A stretch of 64,000 nucleotides of DNA from positions 620,001 through 684,000 of the forward strand of contig NZ_JARHTP010000001.1 in NCBI RefSeq assembly GCF_029223485.1. Reading direction: 5' to 3'. This document shows, in pieces, positions 26,468 through 34,843 of the stretch (within the stretch, counting starts at the first letter, position 1; each line of letters begins with the position of its first letter). The translations under genes and the position numbers were made by a program. This DNA is from Streptomyces coacervatus. GTDB taxonomy: Bacteria; Actinomycetota; Actinomycetes; Streptomycetales; Streptomycetaceae. The notes beneath the pieces were generated by a model. The model searched no databases, was not told the origin of the DNA, and saw nothing but the letters and a program-made list of their open reading frames with translations.

Positions 26468-27556
26468 TCAGAAGCGATCCGCACGCATCCGCTCACGCAG
26501 GTGGACCGGGGAGGTGCCGTGCCAGCGGCGTACCGCGCGGCGCAGCGCGCGTTCGTCGGAGAAGCCCGCCCGGCGGGCGATGTCGCGCAGCGTCAGTTCC
26601 GGGCGGAGCAGCAGCAGTTCGACGCGTTCCCGGCGTACTCCTTCGACGAGCGCCTCGTACGTCGTGCCGCAGTCGGCCAGCCGGCGGCGGAGCGTCCGCT
26701 CGCTCGTCGCGTGCCGCCGTGCCTGCTCGGCGAACGAGGGGATCATCGGGAGGCTCTGGGCGACGGAGATCTCCAGAACCTCCAGCAGATCCTGCTGGTC
26801 ACGGCGTGAGGACAGCTGCGCGTCGAGCAGCTCCAGCGTCGACGCGTAGGTCACCGGATCCCGGCCGGGCATCCGGGCACGGGCCCAGGCCGGGTCGATG
26901 ACCAAGCGGTTGGCCGGGGCGCCGAAGCGGACCGGGCAGCCGAACAGGGCACCGTACGGGTCGCTTTGGCGCCGGTCGCCTCTGCGCGGTGGAGGACAGG
27001 TGAACTCCACCACTCTGGGCGCGAAGGCCGGGCCCACGGCCAGCCGGGACAGGGTGACCACGGAGGCGAGTCCCTCCTCGATCAGGAAGACCGCGACCGC
27101 CGGATCCGTGGCCGGATCGGGGAGGTCGGCGCGTAGCACGAAGGCCCCGTCCTCCTCGCCGATACCGGCCGACCACACCACCATCGCCCCGGACAGGTTC
27201 TGGTACTTCACTCCCGTCTCGATGGCATGCCGCAGTGTGTCGTCGGCCATCAGGGCGAAGCCGAGCAGGCCCCAGGCGGTCAGGTGCTGTGCCGCTCCGA
27301 CCTTCAGCCCCAGGTGCTCGTCCCCGGTGAGCTCCAGCGCACGACGGATCACCGCGCTGCCCTGCCGGTACGACACCCTCAGCGCGGCGGAGCGCATGAC
27401 CGTCTCGTCCAGCCCGACCTGCTCGAGCTCGGGTCGCAGATCGATGCCGCGCTCGTCGGCGACCGTGACGAGATACCACAGGATGTTCGGTTGGATCGTC
27501 GCCGATGTGCTGCGGCTGGTCCCCGGAGAGTTCGCGGGGTCGGGGGCAAGGGACAT
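26468..27556 (-). CDS. AraC family regulator with arabinose-binding-like (OruR-type) N-domain
   Basis: 362 residues. The first ~200 residues match the OruR/ArgR-type sensor (LRPELEQVGLDETVMR, GLKVGAAQHLTAWGLLGFALMADDTL). The C-terminal AraC domain has SERTLRRRLADCGTTYEAL and LTLRDIARRAGFSDERALRRAVRRWHGTSP, the two helix-turn-helices. I choose ATG 27556 because GGAGAAGG lies upstream; the alternative start at 27583 has none. Regulators of this class often sit beside monooxygenase and lipid-catabolic genes, and it probably controls the preceding operon, the divergent MFS gene, or both. Length fits the ~340-residue family. Confidence 0.85.
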   Translation of the reverse strand: MSLAPDPANSPGTSRSTSATIQPNILWYLVTVADERGIDLRPELEQVGLDETVMRSAALRVSYRQGSAVIRRALELTGDEHLGLKVGAAQHLTAWGLLGFALMADDTLRHAIETGVKYQNLSGAMVVWSAGIGEEDGAFVLRADLPDPATDPAVAVFLIEEGLASVVTLSRLAVGPAFAPRVVEFTCPPPRRGDRRQSDPYGALFGCPVRFGAPANRLVIDPAWARARMPGRDPVTYASTLELLDAQLSSRRDQQDLLEVLEISVAQSLPMIPSFAEQARRHATSERTLRRRLADCGTTYEALVEGVRRERVELLLLRPELTLRDIARRAGFSDERALRRAVRRWHGTSPVHLRERMRADRF

Positions 27557-27750
27557 GGCGCTCACCTTCTCCTCGGCGACCACTGTAGGCGGCCGGGCAT
27601 CCCCGGTCGCCTCGCTGGCCTCCGAAGTCCCCTGTACGGCCCCTGGCGTCCTGAGTTCGCATTCCGCGCCTGGCTACGGTTTCCGCAACCTGACCGCATC
27701 GACTGGCCGGCCGTCCCCACGCACACAGGAAATGAAGGGGCGACAGCATC

Positions 27751-28980
27751 ATGTCCTTCAATACATCATCCCGGGCCGGGTACGGGCGCCCAGTCTCAAA
27801 GGCCGGCGCCCGAAGGGTCGCCATGATCGCGTTCGCCGCGCAGGGTGCCTCCGTCGCAGCCGTGTACACGACCGTTCCCGCTGTCACCGAGCGCCTGGGA
27901 CTGGCTCCGCTCCTCACGACCATGTTGATGGTCGCGGTGGCGCTGACGGCAGGGGGCGGCAGCTTTCTGGGGCTGGCCGCGATCCGCCGAGCCGGTCCCG
28001 TCGCCACGACGCGCGGGGCCATGGTGGCGGCGGCCGCCGCGCTGGTGCTGATCGGCTGGGCTCCCGGCCAGGCCGCCGTCATCTGCGCGTATGTCCTCTT
28101 CGGGCTCGCCGTCGGTGCCCTCGACGTCGGCGTCAACACCCGGGCAGCCGAGATCGAACGCGCCTACGGCCGCAGCGTTTTCGGCTCCTTCTACACGGCA
28201 TGGAGCGTGGGCGGCGTGGTCGCGGCACTGCTCACCGCCGGGGCGGCCCGGTTGGAGTGGCCCCTGGCCGGCGGCCTGACTCTGCAAGCAGGCATCGTCC
28301 TGCTGCTCGTCTTCTCCATGCGCACACACGCCCTCCCCGCCCCCGAGCCGCCCTCGGACGCCGTCGCGCAGCCGTCGCTCGGGCGCCGTCTGTGGGTCCG
28401 GCTCATTCCGTTCGGCCTGGTCCTCCTGGTCGTCTACGTGGTCGATTCCACCGTCTCGGCCTGGTCGGCCGTCTATCTTCGGCAGACTCTCACCGCCTCC
28501 CTCACGGTCGCGCCGCTGGCGTACGCGGCCTACCAGGCGGGCACGGTCATCGGCCGAGCCGCTGCCGATCGCCTCGTACAGAAGCTCGGAACGGTCGTCG
28601 TCGTCCGCACCGCGGCCCTGCTGGCCGCGGGCGCCCTGGCAGCTCTGGCCGCCGCACCGAGCTGGCCGTTCGCCGTTCTCGCGGCCGGGGCGGTGGGCCT
28701 GGGGGCGTCCGTCCTGGCTCCGCTGTGCCTGGCTTCCGCCGCCCGGCTGAGTCCCACGGCCTCGGAGGCGGTCCTGGCACGCCTGAACCTCTTCAACTAC
28801 GTCGGCGTCGTCACCGGCGGCGCCCTGAGCGGACTGCTCGGCTCCACCGGTCACTTCCGTCTCGCCTACGCGGTACCGGCCGCCCTGGTGGTCCTTGTCC
28901 CGGCTGCCGCCCGCCATTTCACCCGGCCTTCGAGCGGGGCCCGATCGGCCCGGATGGAGAGCCTTCCCCAAACGCTGTGA
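27751..28980 (+). CDS. MFS transporter
   Basis: 409 residues with about 12 hydrophobic segments and a central cytoplasmic loop near residues 190-215 (THALPAPEPPSDAVAQPS). It has the feel of the FucP/YbjJ-type MFS group, with FGLAVGALDVGVNTRAAEIER after the fourth span and GSFYTAWSVGGVVAALLTAG next. Probably an exporter of small molecules or sugars; the direction and cargo are unknown. ATG 27751 follows AAGGGG. It diverges from the AraC gene across 194 bp and might handle the substrate or product of the monooxygenase operon. Confidence 0.88.
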   Translation: MSFNTSSRAGYGRPVSKAGARRVAMIAFAAQGASVAAVYTTVPAVTERLGLAPLLTTMLMVAVALTAGGGSFLGLAAIRRAGPVATTRGAMVAAAAALVLIGWAPGQAAVICAYVLFGLAVGALDVGVNTRAAEIERAYGRSVFGSFYTAWSVGGVVAALLTAGAARLEWPLAGGLTLQAGIVLLLVFSMRTHALPAPEPPSDAVAQPSLGRRLWVRLIPFGLVLLVVYVVDSTVSAWSAVYLRQTLTASLTVAPLAYAAYQAGTVIGRAAADRLVQKLGTVVVVRTAALLAAGALAALAAAPSWPFAVLAAGAVGLGASVLAPLCLASAARLSPTASEAVLARLNLFNYVGVVTGGALSGLLGSTGHFRLAYAVPAALVVLVPAAARHFTRPSSGARSARMESLPQTL

Positions 28981-29149
28981 GGGGCCGATGCGGGCGATGC
29001 CCTTCTGGTGGGTGATGACGACGAGTTGGGCAACCAAGGCCATGACCCCGGGGCGGGCCGGGACCGACGCCAAGGCCAGTCACAGTCCCGGTGCCACGCC
29101 GACGCCCCAGGAGATGCGGCGTTCACGTCGGGTGGCCGGCGTCACTGAA

Positions 29150-30313
29150 TCACGCGCCCGCCCGGCGGACCGCCAGCAGCGCCGCGCCGATGTCCGCCAC
29201 TGCTCGCGGATCGGACAGGGAGCGGCCCGTCAGCTCCTCGACGCGGCGCAGCCGGTAGCGGACGGTGTTGGGGTGGACGAAGAGGCTCTGTGCCGTGTCC
29301 CTGGCGGAGCCCGCGGACGCATACCAGTGCTCCAGGGTCTCCAGGAGACGGGAACGCTCCGCTGCCGGGAGATCGAGCAGGGGCTGGAGGACCACCTCCA
29401 CGAGGTGCGCCGCCTCGGCCGGGGCGGCGGCGACGACCATGGCCAGCGGGTTGTCGTCGAACCGTGCGACGCCGGGGCCGGTGCCCTGGAGGCCGGCCAG
29501 AGCCAGCCGGGCGAAGCGCAGAGCCTGAGGGGTGTCCCGCAGCGAGTGAAAGCATGGGCTGACACCTACGCGGGCGCCCGCGCGGCGCAGGATGCGCAGG
29601 CAGGTGCTCTCCGCCGTCGGCGTGGGCAGGGCGGCCAGACCGATCTGCTGGTCGGGCAGCAGCCGCCAGGCGAAGTGGACCTGGGCCTGGCGCAGGGCCG
29701 CTTCCGTTCCTGCCAGGGGCTCCTCGCCGGGCGCGTCGGCCGCCGCCGCGGCGACCACATAGGGCCCACGGTCGGGCAGCCCCAGCTCGCGCGCGGCCTC
29801 CCACAGTGTGCGGTCGGCGACGGCGCCGGTGAACAGCGCCTCCACCAGTGCCGAGCGGCGCGCCTGACGCCGCGAGGTCAGCTCGGCGGTCGTCTCCCGG
29901 TAGGCCGCGGCCACCGCCTCCGCGTAGCGGCCGAACAGGGCCCAGACCTCCGCGGACTGGGACACCAGTTGGGCGTCGGTGACCTCGGGACGGTTGCGTG
30001 CCTCGGCGAGGATGTCCGTCCACAGGAGCTCGAAGCCGATCCGGTACGCATGCAGGGTGTCCGCCAGCGGAACGCCCTGCTCGGCGCGGACGCGGCCGGT
30101 CTCCCGGGCCGGGCTCGGGTCCTGCGTGCCCGCGCGGCCGAGCTGGTCCAGGAGCAGGTCCGCGTTGGCGGTGCACGAGCGGCGCAGCGAGTCGAAGGGG
30201 ATCAGCGACTCGTCCTTGTAGGCATCGACGTCCGAGCGGATACGCTGCGCCATCCGCTCGCCCAGTTCCGGCAGCCTCGCATGAAGCGCCGAGACCACCC
30301 CCGAGAGAATCAT
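29150..30313 (-). CDS. PucR/CdaR family transcriptional regulator
   Basis: 387 residues. The middle (about 150-290) is the GGDEF-like domain of the CdaR/PucR family. The C-terminus carries the PucR helix-turn-helix: HWYASAGSARDTAQSLFVHPNTVRYRLRRVEELTGRSL, typical of this family. The N-terminal helical region (VSALHARLPELGERMAQRI) is the usual RsbRD-like part. I choose ATG 30313 over an open frame that runs to 30499, because homology starts at LSGVVSALHARL. It diverges from the acyl-CoA ligase gene and probably regulates it; the inverted repeat at 30337-30352 lies between. Confidence 0.85.
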   Translation of the reverse strand: MILSGVVSALHARLPELGERMAQRIRSDVDAYKDESLIPFDSLRRSCTANADLLLDQLGRAGTQDPSPARETGRVRAEQGVPLADTLHAYRIGFELLWTDILAEARNRPEVTDAQLVSQSAEVWALFGRYAEAVAAAYRETTAELTSRRQARRSALVEALFTGAVADRTLWEAARELGLPDRGPYVVAAAAADAPGEEPLAGTEAALRQAQVHFAWRLLPDQQIGLAALPTPTAESTCLRILRRAGARVGVSPCFHSLRDTPQALRFARLALAGLQGTGPGVARFDDNPLAMVVAAAPAEAAHLVEVVLQPLLDLPAAERSRLLETLEHWYASAGSARDTAQSLFVHPNTVRYRLRRVEELTGRSLSDPRAVADIGAALLAVRRAGA

Positions 30314-30336
30314 TCCCGCAGCGTAACGCCCCTGTT

Positions 30337-30352
30337 TTGTTGCCGGGAACAA
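30337..30352. promoter_or_regulatory. Inverted repeat between PucR and CoA ligase genes
   Basis: TTGTT-GCCGGG-AACAA, 5-bp perfect arms, 24 bp upstream of the PucR-family start and 111 bp before the ligase start. It is A/T-rich in a G/C-rich context and well placed for autoregulation. The arms are short. Confidence 0.35.
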
Positions 30353-30462
30353 TCCGGGAGGGCAGACGCTGTCACAGCCCATATAGGCCGGCGCCACGGA
30401 TATCTGCACGATGACGTCGACGTGAACAGCGGATTTCGACGGCGACGTTCGTGGAGGCGGCC

Positions 30463-31953
30463 ATGGCCAATCTGGCTCAGTTCCTGGTGGAGACGGCACG
30501 GCGGCAGCCGGAACGCCCCGCGCTGCGGCTGGGAGGCCAGGTCACCAGCTACGCGGAGCTCGACGAGCGCAGCGCCCGCGCCGCCACGCTGCTGCGGGCC
30601 GAGGGCGTACGACCGGGAGACCGGGTCGCCCTGATGCTGCCCAACGTTCCCGAGTTCGTGGTCCTGTACTACGGCGTGCTGCGCGCCGGAGCCGTCGTCG
30701 TACCGATGAACCCGCTGCTGAAGACCCGGGAGACCGAGTACCACCTGCGCGACTCGGGCGCGGCAATGCTCTTCGAGTGGCACCGGGCGCCGGGCGAGGG
30801 CGCGCAGGGTGCGGCCGCCGCCGGAGTGCGGCACCTGGCCGTCGAGCCCGCCGCCTTCGCGGACCTGCTGGCCGGACACGAGCCGCTGCCGGAGGTGAGC
30901 GAGCCGGACGGCGAGGACGTGGCCGTGCTGCTGTACACCTCCGGCACCACCGGCCGCCCCAAGGGCGCCACGCTCACCCACACCGGGCTGCGGCACAACA
31001 CCGAGGTCAACGCGGTCCATGTGCAGCGGATGACGGCCGAGGACGTGGTCGTGGGCTGTCTGCCGCTGTTCCACATCTTCGGCCAGATCTGCACGATGAG
31101 CGTGACCGTCCGCGCCGGTGCCTCGCTCACCCTGATCCCCCGCTTCGATCCGCAGACCGTGCTGGACGCCATTGCCCGCGACCGGGCGACGATCTTCGAG
31201 GGCGTACCGACCATGTACGCGGCGCTGCTCCAGCACCCGTCGGGGGCCGACGTGTCCACGCTGCGGATGTGTGTCTCCGGCGGGGCCTCGCTGCCGGTGG
31301 AGATCCTGCACGGCTTCGAGCGGCGCTTCGGCTGCATGGTGCTGGAGGGCTTCGGCATGTCCGAGACGAGCCCGGTGGTCACCTTCAACCACCCCGACCG
31401 GCCGCGCAAGGCCGGGTCCATCGGCACCCCGATCAAGGACGTGGAGGTGCGGCTCCTCGACGACAAGGGCCGGGACGTGGCCCCCGGCGACATCGGTGAA
31501 CTGGCCGTCCGCGGGCCGAACGTGATGAAGGGGTACTGGAACCGCCCCGAGGAGACGGCGGCCACCATCCCGGACGGCTGGCTGCGCAGCGGCGACCTCG
31601 CGCGCCGGGACGAGGACGGCTACCTGTACATCGTCGACCGCAAGAAGGACATGATCATCCGCGGCGGCTACAACGTCTACCCGCGCGAGATCGAGGAGGT
31701 GCTGCACGAGCACCCGGCCGTTGCGCTGGCCGCGGTGGTGGGCGTGGCCGACGCACATCTGGGCGAGGAGATCGCGGCCGCGGTGGTGCTGCGCCCGAAG
31801 GCGCAGGCCACACCCGACGAGCTCCGGCAGTTCGTCAAGGAACGGGTGGCGGCGTACAAGTACCCGCGCAAGGTATGGCTCGTGGACACCCTGCCGACGG
31901 GTCCCAGCGGCAAGATCCTCAAGAGGGAGATCAGCGCGCCGGCGGCGGGGTGA
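30463..31953 (+). CDS. Long-chain fatty-acid-CoA ligase (AMP-binding enzyme)
   Basis: 496 residues of the ANL superfamily; it activates a carboxylate with ATP and loads it on CoA. Seen: the P-loop LLYTSGTTGRPKGATLTH, A5 motif GFGMSETSPV, A7 GWLRSGDLA, A8 hinge IVDRKKDMIIRGGYNVYPREIEE, and the A10 lysine in PTGPSGKILKREI. Length is at the short end of fatty-acyl-CoA synthetases, common in actinomycetes. ATG 30463 has GGAGG 5 nt upstream. Monocistronic, divergent from PucR. The acid substrate is not defined by sequence. Confidence 0.9.
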   Translation: MANLAQFLVETARRQPERPALRLGGQVTSYAELDERSARAATLLRAEGVRPGDRVALMLPNVPEFVVLYYGVLRAGAVVVPMNPLLKTRETEYHLRDSGAAMLFEWHRAPGEGAQGAAAAGVRHLAVEPAAFADLLAGHEPLPEVSEPDGEDVAVLLYTSGTTGRPKGATLTHTGLRHNTEVNAVHVQRMTAEDVVVGCLPLFHIFGQICTMSVTVRAGASLTLIPRFDPQTVLDAIARDRATIFEGVPTMYAALLQHPSGADVSTLRMCVSGGASLPVEILHGFERRFGCMVLEGFGMSETSPVVTFNHPDRPRKAGSIGTPIKDVEVRLLDDKGRDVAPGDIGELAVRGPNVMKGYWNRPEETAATIPDGWLRSGDLARRDEDGYLYIVDRKKDMIIRGGYNVYPREIEEVLHEHPAVALAAVVGVADAHLGEEIAAAVVLRPKAQATPDELRQFVKERVAAYKYPRKVWLVDTLPTGPSGKILKREISAPAAG

Positions 31954-32048
31954 GGTCGATGTGGTGGGCGGAGCGGTCACGACTGAGCTGGCGGCAGGGT
32001 TGTGGTGCGCGGCGGAAGCGGCCCGAGAAGCACAACCACGGCGCCCCT

Positions 32049-32100
32049 GCTCAGGGGGGCCGCCGAAGACCCGTCCCCGGCGGCCCCCAAGAGCCTGAGC
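32049..32100. terminator. Stem-loop between convergent genes
   Basis: Inner stem GGGGGCCGCCG (32055-32065) with CGGCGGCCCCC (32078-32088), loop of 12 nt, inside an outer pair GCTCAG (32049-32054) and CTGAGC (32095-32100). It lies between the ends of the CoA ligase and NlpC/P60 genes and can terminate both. Confidence 0.75.
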
Positions 32101-32109
32101 GCTTCCGGA

Positions 32110-33249
32110 TCAGCAAGTAGGCACGTCGGAGAGCCAGGCCGGGCCCTTGATGTAGATGTTGGTCAGCCAGGAACCGTCGGTCAGCTTTGCCCAGGCGTCG
32201 TTGGTGTATCCGTCCGCCGTGACCTCCTGGGCGTGCGCCTGGCAGACCACGTTGACCGTTGTGGGCTGCGCGAAGTAGTCGACGACGCCGGCGTTCACGT
32301 TCGGCTCGCTGTGGGTGCGCACCCCCGTGCCCCAGGTCTGGAACGGCTTGCTGCCGCCCGACGGCGGGGGCGTGCTGCTCCCGCCGCAGTCCGGTATGCC
32401 GGGCAGCGACGCCGGGCCCTTGATGTAGATGTTCGTCAGCCACGAACCGTCGGCCAGCTTGGCCCAGATGTCGTTGGTGTAGCCCTCGGCGGTGACGGTC
32501 TCCGCGTGCTGCTGGCACTGGACCGACACCTGCGTCGGACCGGCGAAGGTGTCCACTACGGCGGAGCGCACGCTCGGCGTGGAGTGGGTGCGCACCCCGG
32601 TGCCCCAGGTCTCGAAGGTCGTACCGCCGTTCGCGGGCGGGGGAGTCGGGGTGCCCGACCCGTTGACCCGGATCGCGCCCGCGTAGTCGCCGCCGGTGCG
32701 CACGGGCGCGACTCTGATGTGGGTGCCCGACTCGTACGCCTCGACCATCTGCCCGCCGCCCAGGTACATGGCGACGTGGTGGATGTGCCCGTTGCCCCAG
32801 AACATCAGGTCGCCCGGCAGCAGCGGGGCGGCTCCCTGCGCGGCGGAGAAGCGGGCGGTGGCCTGCGAGCTGTGGAACTGGTCGTTCGAGGTGCCGTTGA
32901 GCAGGTCCTTGCCGGTCGCCTTCCAGTACGCGTACCGCATCAGGCCGGAGCAGTCGAAGCCCTTGCGCTCGTTGTCGTGGAGGCTGTCCGGGTCCGAGCC
33001 GTCGTAGTAGCCGTAGATGGCGCCCGGCGTCGCGCCGTGGCCGCCGCCCCAGCTGTACCAGACGCCGATCTGCGAACATGCTGCGTTCACGGCGGCCTGT
33101 GCCGTGGCGGAGGCGCCCGGCGCGAGGACCCCGCAGGAGGTGTCCTGGGCGGCGGCGTGCGCCGGGGCGGAGAAGAAGGCGGTCAGGGCCAGGACCGAGG
33201 CGCCCAGGAGCCCGCCGCTGGTCCGGCGGCGGGTGCTGCTGATCTTCAC
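32110..33249 (-). CDS. Secreted NlpC/P60 peptidoglycan hydrolase with two SH3-like repeats
   Basis: 379 residues. Signal peptide at 1-34 (KISSTRRRT, hydrophobic core, AHAAA). The NlpC/P60 domain spans about 47-200: GFDCSGLMRYAYW carries the catalytic Cys100, and GHIHHVAMYLGGG the His158. This endopeptidase class cuts D-gamma-Glu to diaminopimelate or stem-to-bridge bonds. Two ~70-residue SH3b-like repeats follow, nearly identical (WGTGVRTHS, DGSWLTNIYIKGPA in both), probably wall-binding. GTG 33249 with AAGGA upstream. Next to an ECF sigma gene and a VanX-type dipeptidase, so part of a cell-wall group. Confidence 0.9.
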   Translation of the reverse strand: MKISSTRRRTSGGLLGASVLALTAFFSAPAHAAAQDTSCGVLAPGASATAQAAVNAACSQIGVWYSWGGGHGATPGAIYGYYDGSDPDSLHDNERKGFDCSGLMRYAYWKATGKDLLNGTSNDQFHSSQATARFSAAQGAAPLLPGDLMFWGNGHIHHVAMYLGGGQMVEAYESGTHIRVAPVRTGGDYAGAIRVNGSGTPTPPPANGGTTFETWGTGVRTHSTPSVRSAVVDTFAGPTQVSVQCQQHAETVTAEGYTNDIWAKLADGSWLTNIYIKGPASLPGIPDCGGSSTPPPSGGSKPFQTWGTGVRTHSEPNVNAGVVDYFAQPTTVNVVCQAHAQEVTADGYTNDAWAKLTDGSWLTNIYIKGPAWLSDVPTC

Positions 33250-33310
33250 GGAGTCTTCCTTCGTCGACGTGTCGTCACCGGGCGGCCCGGCGACGGCGGT
33301 TGGGGACGTA

Positions 33311-33343
33311 CGTGCCGCTCCCACCCCCGTGGGGAGCGGCACG
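33311..33343. terminator. Hairpin between sigma factor and NlpC/P60 genes
   Basis: CGTGCCGCTCCC (33311-33322) pairs with GGGAGCGGCACG (33332-33343), 12 bp, loop of 9 nt. It lies just after the sigma-factor stop (33350), before the NlpC/P60 start, in the direction of both genes. Probably a transcription break, so the two genes need not be co-transcribed. Confidence 0.65.
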
Positions 33344-33349
33344 GGCTTT

Positions 33350-33886
33350 CTAGTTGGCGAGCGCGGCGCGCATCTTGGCCAGGCCCCGCATGCGGTTGCG
33401 CTGGACCGTGCCGCGGTGGGCGCCGAGCCGTTCGCCGGCGGTGTCGTGGCTGAGGCCCTCCAGGTCCACGAGGATCACCGCGGCGGCCTCCTTCTCGGAG
33501 AGCACGCTCAGCAGCGCCAGCGTGGTCGCGGACGCCTCGTACGAGGCCAGCCCGCCGTCCCAGCCCGCCTCGGGCAGCCGGTCGGTGCTGTGCTCGCGGC
33601 GGGAGGGGTGCTGCCAGGAGTCGCGGAGCAGGTTGAGGGCGACGGTGCAGGCGTAGGCGTACGGGTGCTGCTGGTGCGTCAGGTTCTGGGCGCGGGCGCG
33701 CCGGGTGAGCCGTAGATATGTCTCCTGGAGCAGGTCGTCTGCGTCGTGCGGGTTGCCCGTCAGTGCCAGCAGCCGTCGGCGCAGCCGTGGCATGTCGGCG
33801 GTGAAGAAGGTGTCGAAGTCCCCCGGGCTCATCCGGCCGGCGTCCGCCGACGGCGATGGCGGACAGGCGGCGGTGCTGATCTCCAA
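33350..33886 (-). CDS. ECF-type RNA polymerase sigma factor
   Basis: 178 residues. Region 2 is seen as FFTADMPRLRRRLLALTGNPHDADDLLQETYLRL, with the DAEDLxQxTY-like core, and region 4 as SVLSEKEAAAVILVDLEGLSHDTAGERLGAHRGTVQRNRMRGLAKMR. No anti-sigma gene is adjacent. TTG 33886 is chosen because GAGGGGG lies 8 nt upstream. The region-4 helix has unusual residues (HRGTVQRNRMRG), so promoter choice may differ from close relatives. A role in cell-wall stress is suggested by the neighbours only. Confidence 0.85.
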   Translation of the reverse strand: MEISTAACPPSPSADAGRMSPGDFDTFFTADMPRLRRRLLALTGNPHDADDLLQETYLRLTRRARAQNLTHQQHPYAYACTVALNLLRDSWQHPSRREHSTDRLPEAGWDGGLASYEASATTLALLSVLSEKEAAAVILVDLEGLSHDTAGERLGAHRGTVQRNRMRGLAKMRAALAN

Positions 33887-33941
33887 TGCTGTTCCCCCTC
33901 GGTTTTACGGTGTGGTCGTGCTGTGCGCCCTTGGTGGCTGG

Positions 33942-34613
33942 TCAGGCCGTTGACGCGGGCGGGGCGGCCGGGCCGTAGCGGGCGGCCGGGGCCCGGCGCA
34001 GCAGGGCCCAGTACCGGTCGCCGTAGGACCAGTGCCACCATTCGGTCGGGTAGTTGACGAAGCCCGTCGCGGTGAGGGCCCGGTCCAGTACGGCCCGGTT
34101 CGCGCGTGCCTCGGCGCTGATGCCGGGCGCCTCGGTGCGGCAGGCGCCCCCGCTCTCCTCCGGGGTGGCGTTGACCTCCGTGCCGAGCGGCAGCTCCCTG
34201 CCGTCCCGGTCGCACAGCGTCAGGTCGACCGCCCCGCCGCTGACGTGCGGCGCCACCTCCGGCGGGGAGATGTACGCGCTCGCCAGCTCGCGGATCCGTG
34301 CGGGCGCCGCGTCCGGGTGGGCCCGGCGCATCGTCTGCGCGTACTTCTCGAAGTACCGTCGCTGCAGATCCGGTGGCCGGTACCCCTCCACCACCAGGAA
34401 CCGGACGCCGGCCGGCAGCAGGCGCTGCGCCCGCACGAGCCGGCGCAGCGCGCCGGACCGCAGATGGGCGTAACTTCCGTCGTCGTCGGCCTGCCGCGGG
34501 TCGAGCCACAGGTGGCCCGCCGCGCGCAGGTCGACCAGCGGTTCACCGCAGTCGGCCTCCGCGACCGCGGCGACCCGGGGGTCGGAGAGCGTGATGATGT
34601 CCGTCACGAACAT
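33942..34613 (-). CDS. vanX: D-alanyl-D-alanine dipeptidase (VanX/DdpX type, M15)
   Basis: 223 residues. Family landmarks: the Arg in VVEGYRPPD (R79), zinc ligands H123 and D130 in PHVSGGAVDL, and E191/H194 in PTEWWHW. It hydrolyses D-Ala-D-Ala, which in vancomycin resistance starves the wall of the normal precursor, and elsewhere recycles it. No vanH, vanA, vanR or vanS is near, so resistance is not implied. ATG 34613 is chosen because family homology begins close by (DIITLSDPRV) and GAGG precedes it closely. Direct repeats CCTGCAA lie in the promoter, and a copy of the SARP-gene tail lies just upstream. Confidence 0.88.
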   Translation of the reverse strand: MFVTDIITLSDPRVAAVAEADCGEPLVDLRAAGHLWLDPRQADDDGSYAHLRSGALRRLVRAQRLLPAGVRFLVVEGYRPPDLQRRYFEKYAQTMRRAHPDAAPARIRELASAYISPPEVAPHVSGGAVDLTLCDRDGRELPLGTEVNATPEESGGACRTEAPGISAEARANRAVLDRALTATGFVNYPTEWWHWSYGDRYWALLRRAPAARYGPAAPPASTA

Positions 34614-34629
34614 CAGCCTCGGGCAGGCC

Positions 34630-34658
34630 CCTGCAATTGCTCTGCAGGTTGCCTGCAA
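34630..34658. promoter_or_regulatory. CCTGCAA direct repeats upstream of the dipeptidase gene
   Basis: CCTGCAA at 34630-34636 and at 34652-34658, 22 bp apart (about two helical turns), with CTGCAGG at 34642-34648 between them. They lie 17-45 bp upstream of the dipeptidase start. Directly repeated sites are the kind bound by SARP proteins, and a SARP gene is next door, so this is a candidate target. Confidence 0.35.
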
Positions 34659-34680
34659 GCGGCTCACCAGCACTTCTGCA

Positions 34681-34820
34681 GCCGGTGCGGGTCACTGGCC
34701 GGCGGCCGGCTCGCGTGCCTCGCGGCAGCCCGGCTTCCGGAAGATCGCGATCGCTTCGGCGCGGGCCGTCCCGTCGCCGTGCCCGGCCCACACTTGACCA
34801 GGTCCCGGAGCGCGCGGGCC
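34681..34820 (-). repeat. Partial duplicate of the SARP gene 3' end
   Basis: This stretch repeats 34833-34985, the last ~47 codons and stop of the SARP gene, plus some bases after it. Read in the same direction it gives FRKPGCREAREPAAGQ and a stop at 34692, against FRELGCREAHEPAADE in the gene. It lacks about 12 bp of the original in frame and carries scattered substitutions, so it is an old tandem duplication. It is not expected to be translated. Confidence 0.85.
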
Positions 34821-34843
34821 TGCGCTACTGCGGCTGGTTCGGG

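Noticed and set aside
33942..34613. A vancomycin-resistance locus around the VanX-type gene
   Set aside because: No VanH, VanA or VanS/VanR gene is near. VanX-type dipeptidases also serve precursor recycling in glycopeptide-sensitive bacteria.
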